This document shows, one piece after another, positions 55,830 through 64,000 of a stretch of 64,000 nt of DNA. How positions within the stretch are numbered: the stretch's first letter is position 1; each line of letters opens with the position of its first letter. The DNA lies in assembly GCF_947507565.1 (NCBI RefSeq), contig NC_089179.1, positions 2,435,747-2,499,746 of the forward strand, written 5' to 3'. The notes under the pieces are model-generated. The model was not told where the DNA came from, did no database searches, and saw only the letters and a list, made by a program, of their open reading frames with translations. The position numbers were made by a program, and so were the translations under genes. The stretch comes from Oscarella lobularis. Its lineage: Eukaryota > Porifera > Homoscleromorpha > Homosclerophorida > Oscarellidae.

Positions 55830-57700
55830 CTTCCCTAACTTCAAGCAACGGGCGTCCGTCGTTGAACGTGAAGAGCGGACCCGGGCGCAGCGTTCGAACG
55901 ACCAGGTACGCCAGTATCGCGGCGACGTGGGCACAGGTCCTCGCACATCCGTCCCAGGCAGATCGTTGCGCCCAGCCGGAACGGATCGGTCTTCGACTGC
56001 TTGATTCGCACCTTGATCTACTCCGGTGCGCGCCAATAGTCTACCAGGACGTCCGCCAAACTGAAGTGCAGCGCCGGGTCGAAAGGGGCGCCATTGGGCA
56101 CTGTGAACTCTCCGGCGTGCAGGAAACCAAACCACCCGACGCAACAAGCCGCCCACAGCATGCGGCCGTCACTTTGCGGCCCTTCGCCCTGCTAAGCTTG
56201 TCGGAGGACTCGCATCGTGTCCGCCGTTACCGGGCGTCCTGCTTCCTTGCGCTCCATCGGCCGGTCGAATGGGTTCGCGTGTCCCAGGGAGATGTGCAGA
56301 TGTCGGACTCTCGCGAGGTACACCTTGATCGAAGCGTGGCGAAGCCCCCTCTGCGAGGTAGGCGGCAAATAGGCATAGCAAGTTTTCGTCGGTTTAGCAC
56401 GGGCGGACGCCGATTGAGTCGCAGAACTGTTGATAGTGGCGCCGTCCCGTCTCGTAGACGCGTTGGGACTCGCCCGCTAGCCCCGCCTGCGCAAAAGCCG
56501 CCGCAGACTGCTCCAAGTCTCGCACGTCCATTCCAGGTCGCGGTCGCCCAGGGTTCTGGCCAGCTCGCTGGGGATCGTGTCCGTCTCCGTCTGGAGCTGC
56601 CAGGAGGGGAGGCTGTCAGGGCTGGGATAGCCTTGCGAGAGGGCGTCCGCGACTACGTTGGCGGGGATGTGTGTGGCTCGAGTCGTCAGGCCGTGGTGCG
56701 CTAGGCCACTCGCGCGAGCTGCGCTATCCCCGACTCTCGCGGGGACCCTCCATTCAACGCAGCCACGACCGATGAATTGTCGCAATCCACCTCAATGGTA
56801 GAGCCGCGCCACGCTGCTCCCCACGTCGCCAGCGCCAGTTCAATAGGGAAGGCCTCTTTCGGCGGGTTCGGAACGAGGGACCACCTGGTCGGCCAGCGCC
56901 ATTGCAATCAGCGGCGTTGACACACCGCGGAGCAGCCCCCGAGCCGGAGGCATCGGTTGTGATGCGGTGCGCTGGCGGATCGAGACGCAGCCTGGTGAAG
57001 GCTACGCCGTTCCATTCCCACGCGAACTAGCTCCACCAGCGGAGATCCGCCCGCGACTCGCGGTTGAGCCGCACGTAGTGGTTCATGTGGCGAGGGACCA
57101 TCGACAGGTTGATCAGGCGCCGCAGAAAAGCCCGCCCGGGGCGATTGACGGTGGCCGCGTGCTGCAGCAGGCCAATAACAGAGAGGAGATCGCTCTTGGA
57201 GACGGCCCGGGAACGCAGGAGACGCGACAGCTCGTCCTTGAGGCGTTCCAGCTCTCGCACGAGTAGGCGGAGGCACCCGGTCACCGAGTCGAACTGTTCG
57301 ATACCCAGGAAGGTGAGAACAGAGACCTGGCCCTCCACCTTGTCCGTTGCGACGGGGACCCCGAGCCGTGCGCAGGTGAGAAGAGCCAGCGACAGGTCGG
57401 CGTGGCAGGACCGCTCGTGCGCTCGGCCCCCGAAGAAAAATTCGTCCAAGTAGTGGAGACCGAACGTCAGCACGTCGTCGTACATTGCCCATAGTAGCGC
57501 GTCGGCTACCGCGGAGAAGATCTTGGGCGCGGAACGCAATCCAAACGGGAGCGCCACACACCGTCGCGCCAGGACAGGCCGAGACAGTGGTGGGCGTCAT
57601 TCCTTCTATCGACTCTCTCGCGGTCGGTGTCAGACCACCGAAGAAAGCGTTAGAGAACGTATCTTGCAGTGACGTCATTTATCAGAGCGATATATATATA
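55830..57700 (-). pseudogene. Ngaro/DIRS-type tyrosine-recombinase retroelement relic
   Basis: GC-rich minus-strand coding sequence in pieces. The reverse transcriptase (57557-57027) has MALPFGLRSAPKIFSAVADA and HYLDEFFFGG, where the usual second active-site Asp of YxDD is Glu. RNase H follows (about 57010-56700; TTDASGSG, EVDCDNSSVVAALNGG), then HIPANVVADALSQG. The tyrosine recombinase (about 56480-55830) shows QRVYETGRRHYQQFCDSIG, LCLFAAYLAEG, HLHISLGHANPFD and CCVGWFGFLHAGEF, where the catalytic Arg of FLRxGE is His; IKQSKTDPFRLGA follows. Frameshifts and stops occur throughout, and the last catalytic His/Tyr region is not seen. RT-RH-YR order without integrase is diagnostic of DIRS/Ngaro. 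Confidence 0.8.
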
Positions 57701-57816
57701 CATATATATTTATATAACGTCGTGCAACCTGCCCCTTTGTTCCACTTGGAACCGTTTCGGCCTCGAAACAGTTCTAAGAGTCGATAACATGGGACCACAA
57801 CAGTGCGGTACTATTT

Positions 57817-57846
57817 CCCCGTGCGAAGCACGGGGACCTGAACTAG
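57817..57846 (+). other. Helitron 3' terminus (plus orientation)
   Basis: Hairpin CCCCGTGC, loop GAA, GCACGGGG (57817-57835), then seven bases and CTAG (57843-57846) followed by T. The hairpin loop and arm core match the minus-strand terminus at 18516-18538, so both belong to one Helitron family. No Helitron coding sequence lies upstream; the 5' end is unknown and may lie before the Ngaro relic. Confidence 0.65.
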
Positions 57847-58508
57847 TTTCTTACCAAATTGTGCATGCCCGCGCCTACTTCTCATCCGTTCCAGACGAGA
57901 GAGACGCACAGCGGCGGGCAAACGAATTTCCTGTCGTCGTCGTACGATTTTCGGCAGAATTTCGGGTGAAAAATTACGATCGTTTTGTGATCGCGCTCCT
58001 TCAGGTAGCGACGCATCGCCTCGGGCGTCAATTTCTTCGAATCGAAAATGTCCCTAAAGAGTTGAGAATCGGTGTCAATTGGAGAGTGACGAAAGGGTAT
58101 TTCTCACTGAGAAGTCGTGGCGTGCGCGGCAGCAGTGGTCGGAGTGTCGCTCATTGTGGGCCGATCTGCGCGAAGCTCTTACGTTAGAAGCACGGGCATC
58201 TTATTGAGCGAATCACCATCGAGCTAGTCTGGAGGCCACACCCTTCCCTCGGGAGGAAGGGTCTGGCGAAACGCGCATGGTCCAAGTGTTGCATGCGGTA
58301 CGCACTAAACGAATTAAGATATTAGAGAAGCCCTACGTCATAGCTTCGAGATCCCAAAAGCGAGACAACTAGCCCTGCATGTCACCTTTGCTCCCAACTC
58401 ATATGTTCCTTGAAGTCACTGCAGTGACTTTTTGCGCATGCGTACTTTGTAGCCGTTAGGTTCAATATAAATAAATAAAACTAGTTGCTAGGTGACTCTT
58501 AGGGACTA
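57847..58508. other. No gene assigned
   Basis: An open plus-strand frame to 58187 (VHARAYFSSVPDERDAQRRA, QVATHRLGRQFLRIENVP) has no recognised domain. An inverted repeat CCCTTCCCTCGGGAGGAAGGG lies at about 58244. Confidence 0.35.
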
Positions 58509-58659
58509 CAGTCGACTCTCCGAATAGTGGACACTTTGAGGAAGATAAAGTTGTCCACTCTAGAGAAGCTGTCCACTCAAAGGAAACCATCTATTTTTTA
58601 CGTCAATTTGAAACGGCTTTTCGCTAACAGAATTATAAGTTAAACGCGTCCAGGGTTGC

Positions 58660-60255
58660 CTACTTTGTACAACGCCTGCTGCAGGCAGCAACACGGTCAA
58701 TATTTTGCCCACTCTTTTTTGCTTTTTCTGCGCAGTTCTTGCTTTCCAGAAACAGTTTCACGTCTTCCAATTGCGTCAATGCTTCAGAAAACGTTGATAT
58801 TTTCAAAGGGGGATCAACTTCGGCAATGCACACAATTTCGTCATCATCGTCAGATTCCTGTTCGGTCGAACTCGGGTCTGACTTAGCAGCCAAAGTTTCC
58901 ATAAATTCTTCCCAATCGTCGTCACTGCCAATAAAACAAACAGGTAAATAATTTTCTCCTTCTACGTATTCTTCAGCATGGCACGAATTCTCTGCTCCGC
59001 CTGAGTGTGCATCAATTAACTCTTGCAGCGCCGCCGCATTCTCGTCAACATCCTCAAATGGATCAGCGTCTGGAATATGCGCCACAGCCATGTCGTCGGC
59101 AAGAATACCAGCTTTACGGAAGCACTTTTTAGTCGTATCTGGTTTTACTTCTTTCCACTCTTCAGAAACCCAACGAATGGCCATTAGAATGTTCACCGAC
59201 TTTACAACATCTGTAACAGTTTCGCAGTCCTCAATTCTTTCCAGGACATAACGGAGAAACAGCGATTTGTAAAATACTTTAAAGTTTTGGATTATTCCAA
59301 GATCAAGTGGCTGCAACTCGGACGTTGTATTAGGAGGAAGAAATAGAAGCTTGATGTTAGAATACTTTCCTTGCAGGTCGTGGGGGTGACATCCAGCATT
59401 GTCAAGAAGCAGCAAGATTGATCGCCTTTGAGAACTTAGTTTTCTATTCAATGAAGATAAGACTGAGTCCAAAATACTTCCCGTCATCCACGATTTGCTT
59501 TGGCTGTAGTAGCGAACGGGGAGGTTCTTTTTCACGTTTCTCTTAAAGCATCTCGGAATTTCCGATTTCCAAATTACGGCAGGCATTGCTTTCTCTCCTT
59601 CGGCATTCACGAAAAAGGCTAATGTCATTCGTTGTTTACTCTTTTTTCCTCCTTTGCACTTGACTCCTTTCCTTGCAAATCCTTTGTCTGGGAGTGTTTT
59701 CCAAAAGCAGCCTGTCTCGTCCATATTCCAGATGTCTCTTCTATCGTACCCGTCTAGAATCTGCGGTAAGCGCTCCTTCCAACTTTCAACAGTTTCACCT
59801 CTCGCGTCGCCGTATTCACCGCAAATTGTGACCCTCTTGACGTTAAACCTCTGTTTCCACTTTGTCAGCCATCCACTAGATCCTCTAAAGTCATGTTGGC
59901 CTAGATGTAATGCGATTCTACTAGCCTTTTCCGTGAGTAAAGGCCCCGTCGGAAAAGTATTCTTTGAAGTTGCCATCAGGTACCATTCGTAAAGACAGTC
60001 GTTAATGTCGCCATACTTGGATCGTCGACTAGTCTTCTTTAGCTGAACTGACGAATTAGCCATGTTGGCTTCGTACTGAGATACGATTTCATTTCTCTTC
60101 TTCAAGATGACCCCTATTTGGCTCTTGCTGCATCCAAAGACTTCGGCAAGTTTTCTAATGGGAACAGCACCGCAGCCTGCCGCTTTTACAACTTCGTATT
60201 TACTTTTCAGAGACAGGTACACCCTGTCTTTGCCTTTTGGCGTCGATAAAGCCAT
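58660..60255 (-). CDS. Tigger/pogo transposase, 531 aa
   Basis: Uninterrupted frame; I use the first ATG (60255, MALSTPKGKDRVYL), five codons after a GTG that also starts the open frame. The N-terminal CENP-B-type region has LSLKSKYEVVKAA and PIRKLAEVFGCSKSQIGVIL, then a second HTH ending GWLTKWKQRFNVKRV. DDE_1 core: DIWNMDETGCFWKTLPDKG (Asp 1), MTLAFFVNAEGEK, RSILLLLDNAGCHPHDL (Asp 2), LFLPPNTTSELQPLDLGIIQ (Asp 3), giving the DDD triad of pogo/Tigger. An acidic C-terminal tail (about 400-500) is usual. Full length in intact TIRs. Confidence 0.95.
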   Translation of the reverse strand: MALSTPKGKDRVYLSLKSKYEVVKAAGCGAVPIRKLAEVFGCSKSQIGVILKKRNEIVSQYEANMANSSVQLKKTSRRSKYGDINDCLYEWYLMATSKNTFPTGPLLTEKASRIALHLGQHDFRGSSGWLTKWKQRFNVKRVTICGEYGDARGETVESWKERLPQILDGYDRRDIWNMDETGCFWKTLPDKGFARKGVKCKGGKKSKQRMTLAFFVNAEGEKAMPAVIWKSEIPRCFKRNVKKNLPVRYYSQSKSWMTGSILDSVLSSLNRKLSSQRRSILLLLDNAGCHPHDLQGKYSNIKLLFLPPNTTSELQPLDLGIIQNFKVFYKSLFLRYVLERIEDCETVTDVVKSVNILMAIRWVSEEWKEVKPDTTKKCFRKAGILADDMAVAHIPDADPFEDVDENAAALQELIDAHSGGAENSCHAEEYVEGENYLPVCFIGSDDDWEEFMETLAAKSDPSSTEQESDDDDEIVCIAEVDPPLKISTFSEALTQLEDVKLFLESKNCAEKAKKSGQNIDRVAACSRRCTK

Positions 60256-60323
60256 CGCAACCTGGGCCACGATTACGCCACGTGCAGCATAGCGCGCGCA
60301 TTGACGAAATTTTGCGAATCACG

Positions 60324-60686
60324 ATGGCGAGTTCACCAGTTTCTGAGCAAAACGCGGACTACCTAGAAGTTTCTTGATACGTTCGTGGATATCACGTATA
60401 CAAAGATATCTGGGAACCAAGAATAGGGGAGACGTTGCTTCTTCGACGAGAGCCAGATAACGATAAAGTTGTTGGACACGTACCATACAATCTTGCTCCA
60501 TTTCTGAGCAGCTTCTTGCAGCGAGAAGTGAACAAAGGAACGGTAAGGATTACTGGGAAACGCGTCAACCGAGGAGGCGGCTACGGTCTAGAAATACCTT
60601 GCCTTTATTGTCTCTATGGCCCAAAGCCATTCATTGACAAAATGAAAAAAATCGTCAGAAACCTGAAAGACCAAGGCTTTCTGTGA
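60324..60686 (+). pseudogene. HIRAN-like gene inside the Tigger element
   Basis: ATG at 60324 reads 17 codons, then TGA (60375-60377); the same frame continues YVRGYHVYKDIWEPRIGETL, LLRREPDNDKVVGHVPYNLA, PFLSSFLQREVNKGTVRITG, KRVNRG and YGLEIPCLYCLYGPKP to the stop at 60686. V-G-H-V-P..LAPFLSSFL and the E..N core are HIRAN-like, but about ten residues (the DxxAVAV strand) seem deleted. It is divergent from the Tigger transposase with a 68-bp shared spacer and lies entirely within the TIRs. Probably a recently broken accessory gene; the subtype differs from the HIRAN genes at 46.5 and 55.0 kb. Confidence 0.65.
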
Positions 60687-60902
60687 CACTCGGTTTGTTT
60701 GTCCTCTTCTACGGAAACAAAATATACACTAAGAATCTATTTTGGGACATGTATTTTGTCCACAGTTCAGAATTAGGAGATGTCCACTAGATAGAGAGAC
60801 GCAATGTTATAAAATATGCTGAATAAGGATCCGTGAATGGGACTCTGTCGACTGGAGAGAGCTGTCCACAAAGTAGAGCGTCCACTGTCGAAGAGTCGAC
60901 TG

Positions 60903-62557
60903 TAGATCGCAAGAGCGCACGTTATTCTCGTCAAAACTACGCGTTTTCCTGCATTTTCGAACGTTCCTACGCTTCGGCGAAGTTTTTTGTCACTTCTTCA
61001 CCGCCGTTTCGCTGGAAATCACGGAGAGGCCCTGCAAGGAACCTGGTCAGAAGCTTTTTATAGTTCCAGAGAAGGAATGACGTATTTAGCCGGAAGTAAA
61101 CACGTCATTTGTTGCTCTTCGTTTAGTTACCAGTTGTAGCTGCTATTTTCGCTTCAAGATGAACGTTTTACGATCAACAACACTCATTTTATTGCAACCG
61201 ACGTCTAAAGCCATTACATAAAGTATCGTTTCGTCGTTTTTCAGTAAAAACCTTCTCATTAGCGCACGTTACGCAGTCGCTCGCGGTTTATTTGTAGCTA
61301 AATGGACGCGTTTTTCATACTTTTTCTGCAGCGATTACGTTGTTATTGTTTATCGTTTGCTTCTTTGCAACTGTGGTACTAATAAGTGTGAGAGAAGAAT
61401 AAAAAACATGATATTTAGGTTATGACGTCAAATTTCACAACAAAATTCAAAACAAATGTTTTATAACATGTACAAAAGGGAAGTATGTAGAACCGCGTTG
61501 TTAGCTTTCGAAAAAAAATCGTCGCTGTCGCGAAAGTCCGAAAAGGGCACTACAGTGCGCACGGGCCCCATAAAGGGCTAGGGGAGAATTGGAAAGTCTA
61601 GGTGATCGTAGACGCAGAAGCGAGGAGCTAGAACCCGTATCGGCCACCGTAGAATTCTCCTCGAAACTCATTATTTCGTCTTCATCTTTCCTTTGCACGT
61701 CTTCAGCGTCTCCTAAAACGTCCAAAATAGCTGCGGCGGCTTCTTTTGCGGCCATTAAAATGCACAATTATGCAAAAAACGCTAGCGTATCGGTCCTTTA
61801 CCGTGCGCATCTTTCTTCAAAAGGCCGTCAAAACGCGAATGGTACATGTAACGCAAAGAAACTGGGCTATATCAGGTGGTCAAACATCTAAAACAAGGCA
61901 AAAAACGACATCGAGAAAATAGCGTGCGCTAGAAAAGGATGTTTAAAATAATTCAGTTTGTTTCACTTTTCAAAAATAAAAAATTAACAAGTGCTAAAAA
62001 CTACATTTTCCACCAAACACAAACATGTGTATTCATTTTTTATTTTTGCGATTTCTGATGACGTAATTGATTCTTTAAGTCATGTTCGGAAACAAAGAAG
62101 CCTCGTCGCATAATTTTAACGTCAAACGGCGCTCGAAATTACAAAACGTCTGATCGCTACGATCTCGTTTTGAAATTCTGCCGATTTCTGCCGTTTTCGC
62201 TGATGTTTTGGTTATGTGACTTAGGAAGCGACGGCGACAGAGGCCCGGTATACCTTTATTCGTCTAATACTGCTACATGGAACGTTTGTTACAAAATAGA
62301 AAACGCTCAAGCGCGAAACGCCCTGGGGTGTTTTCGTATGATACATTTATTGCTAAATTGAAATTTTACCACAAAGTTTTCTTCGGCGTTTGGTCGTCTC
62401 CGTGGCGGAGAGACGTTGCAAAAGCCAATGAAAATGGGCCACAGTCATTTGGTCCTCTTTGCCTCGGCACATTTATTATCTCCACCTGCAACTTATTTCT
62501 ATACGTAGTACAGTAGTGAAATTTAGCATGCCGACGATGTAATTAAGATTAGTGCTA
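60903..62557. other. No recognisable gene
   Basis: Frames at 61501-61767 (minus; Ala/Ser-rich, MAAKEAAAAILDVLGDAED) and 62170-62516 (plus) have no domain. The minus one could be a first exon, without splice evidence. Confidence 0.35.
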
Positions 62558-62626
62558 CTAGGATTTCCATGAAAGCTGTCGTACCGGCGGACGATTCTTT
62601 GTTAAGAATGGACATTTGACACTCAC

Positions 62627-62854
62627 CCAATAGCATTCACCAACATGCAAGACTTGGAGAAATGCAAACGATACGCAGTGAAATCCGTTTCTTGCTCTCT
62701 GCCGAAAGACGTCTTGTAGATCTTCCATATGAGAAAACGGGTTACGAAGCAAATTTTGAAATGCCGTAATCGTCCTGTCGTTTAGCCAAGACTTGCCTAA
62801 AGGTCTCTCCTCTTCGTCATTTAACTTCAGCCTGCCTGGGCGAGCTCGACTCAT
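62627..62854 (-). CDS. Ulp1-like cysteine protease exon, partial
   Basis: The minus-strand exon ends at a donor (CTATTGG then GTGAGT). It encodes LNDEERPLGKSW-like sequence (RLKLNDEEERPLGKSWLNDR), TITAFQNLLRN and SFAFLQVLHVGECYW. WLxDxxIxAxQxLL followed by QxLHVGxxHW is the pattern of transposon-associated Ulp1/C48-type proteases, where the final His is catalytic; here that position is Tyr. Only the first exon is seen. It could come from a KDZ-type or other large transposon. Confidence 0.4.
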
Positions 62855-63124
62855 CTAGAAAATATAAAGGTATTCTTAATAAACTGCTGCTACCCCCAGA
62901 TTCGTCGTCACTTTCTGATAACGATAAAATAATGTGCGACTTTCCAAACTTAACCTTCTAAAAAAGAGCTTAAGTTAGGAACGAGCCAGTCTAAGAATCT
63001 ATAAATACAGTAGTGCCTATTAAAAATACAAATTTTTATCAAACGGGGAATTGACAAACATAGATGGTGTGAGTGAAGTACACATGCTCTGTCTGACTAC
63101 CCAAACAAATCGATATACTTTTCT

Positions 63125-63400
63125 TTTAGGACCCTTTCGGCAATATCGACCTCAAGAAACCATTTTAGGAGCCTACCTACAGTCGGTGGTGAACGACTGG
63201 CGTTTTTCCATGCCTTTAGCACTTTCAGCAGACCAGTCTTCATGTCGCGAGTAGATTCGCGAATTTCTTCAAGTACATCAAGATCGATGAGGAGACCACC
63301 GATGGACTCCTATTTCGATCCCGCAGCAGCGGCACACGCCCTCAGCAAATCGTCCGACACCACCTCATTATTAGCAGAAAACGCGTCTGATTATTTAATT
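63125..63400 (-). pseudogene. Death-domain-like segment with one stop
   Basis: Minus strand: FSANNEVVSDDLLRACAAAA, an in-frame TAG near 63320, then SIGGLLIDLDVLEEIRESTR, MKTGLLKVLKAWKNASRSPP and TVGRLLKWFLEVDIAERVL. The I..E..D......LL..W......PT...L...L......A..V pattern is the C-terminal half of a Death domain. The stop may be mutation or an intron not resolved. Death-domain proteins are expanded in sponges and cnidarians, in agreement with the inferred host. Confidence 0.42.
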
Positions 63401-63483
63401 AAAACAGGTATAAAACAACAAGCAGTCATGACCAGAAAGTTTCAGTATACATTTGACTTTTCCTGGTCAGAGGATTGAAGCCG

Positions 63484-63924
63484 TTAAAGGTGGGCACGAA
63501 ACCAGGCTCGACTAAAGTATGGGCTTGAAATGATTACAAAGCAGGAGTTGTATTTGCGTAGTTTTCCTCTGAATTCTTTGGCCGCTGGTGTGTCATGTGA
63601 CATAAGAGTGCGTAAAGGTTCAGGAGGAGGACCGAGCAAGGGAACGTCAACTTTTCCATTGGCGCAACACATTCCTGGAGGTTCGGATGGCCACTTTTTG
63701 GCATGACAGTGTGGGCAGGTCTCGGACATTGAACCTATGTGTGCTCCGTCGTGCAAATTTCTGGAGTTGTAGCGAAATGCGGAGTAATTTGGTAGCACGA
63801 CTGGTGCTTCGTGTACTGCTGCGGATTCGTTAAGGGTGTTTTCTCCCCCGTCGGCTTCTAGTTCTTCGACAGGCGATATGTCTTCGTTACGGTAAGCAGT
63901 TAAAGTGGGTCTGGTTGAAGTCAT
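63484..63924 (-). pseudogene. Helitron N-terminal fragment at the window edge
   Basis: ATG at 63924 (minus). After an acidic leader it encodes SETCPHCHAKKWPSEPPGMC, CANGKVDVPLLGPPPEPL and FRGKLRKYNSCF, matching the CxxC..A..W..E..CC.NGKV.LP and YN.xF signatures of the RepHel N-terminus at 10560-10760. After YNSCF the similarity stops and the frame ends at 63484. The family differs from the complete Helitron; whether a fuller copy exists beyond 64000 cannot be seen. Confidence 0.7.
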
Positions 63925-64000
63925 TGTGCGATCAGAAGACGCAGAAAGCTCAGTCGAAAGGTGTTCTTGAGAGGAGGAGTTGGTAGGAGTTTGAAGAGAT

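Larger units (their letters stand above)
58509..60902 (-). mobile_element. Tigger/pogo element, 2394 bp, with second gene
   Basis: TIRs start CAGTCGACTCTCCGAATAGT at 58509 and, reversed, CAGTCGACTCTTCGACAGTG from 60902, with several GTGGAC/GTCCAC repeats just inside each end. TA flanks at 58507-58508 and 60903-60904. It contains a minus-strand transposase and, divergently, a HIRAN-like frame on the plus strand, with 68 bp between their ATGs. Confidence 0.93.

Noticed and set aside
55862-56704. 280-codon plus-strand open frame
   Set aside because: It lies antisense to the Ngaro tyrosine recombinase, in GC-rich sequence that gives long chance frames; the domain evidence is on the minus strand.
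56908-57678. 256-codon minus-strand frame over the reverse transcriptase
   Set aside because: The neighbouring minus-strand frame carries LPFGLRSAPKIFS and YLDE; this one is Arg/Pro-rich with no motif.
1-64000. tRNA and rRNA genes
   Set aside because: I saw no cloverleaf with box A/B spacing and no conserved rRNA segment; a tRNAscan-SE and Infernal run would be decisive.

Overview
The window is eukaryotic and almost certainly metazoan. It has short spliceosomal introns (about 50-60 bp with clear GT/AG borders), microexons, no bacterial gene packing, and an animal-type transposon repertoire next to kinase-like, bZIP-like and Death-domain-like coding pieces. The mix of Kolobok, Helitron with an RPA gene, P-element, Tigger, Tc1, hAT, DUF6589 and Ngaro elements fits a sponge or another early-branching invertebrate. 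That placement is inference; no host marker gene is present.

The window is essentially nested mobile elements, and many boundaries can be set to the base from target-site duplications. Region 1 (1-18.2 kb): a Kolobok relic split by a 544-bp foldback MITE, then a minus-strand DUF6589 gene cut into three blocks by a 2.5-kb hAT (6186-8688, 8-bp duplication) and a 7.1-kb Helitron (9208-16344, RepHel plus RPA). Region 2 (18.2-22.4 kb): a THAP/DDE transposon relic split by a minus-strand Helitron derivative, then bZIP-like and kinase-like pieces.

Region 3 (23.1-28.7 kb): a minus-strand host-type gene built of 20-63 nt microexons. One exon carries a 4.1-kb transposon (23384-27520) with 38-bp inverted repeats and a 9-bp duplication, whose only gene is a nine-exon RING-finger protein of no family I can name. 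Region 4 (29.8-46.2 kb): three Kolobok-type elements. One sits in a TTAA-bearing minisatellite and has itself received a MITE and an intact Tc1; one (41742-46152) has an apparently intact 731-residue transposase.

Region 5 (46.4-60.9 kb): an IS630/Tc1-like DDE family present once intact (52114-55776) and once decayed (about 46.4-49.4 kb), a P-element relic split by a MITE that holds another MITE, an Ngaro-type relic, and a Tigger element (58509-60902). Region 6 (60.9-64 kb): little recognisable apart from a Ulp1-like exon, a Death-domain-like piece and a Helitron 5' fragment.

The strongest candidate for something undescribed is a recurrent gene pairing. Three separate HIRAN-domain ORFs lie beside transposase genes on the opposite strand: one within the TIRs of the intact DDE element, one in the matching position of its decayed relative, and one within the TIRs of an unrelated Tigger element. 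HIRAN is known from HLTF as a domain that binds DNA 3' ends, so an accessory role in transposition or repair of transposition intermediates is plausible. The second candidate is the RING-protein transposon at 23384-27520.
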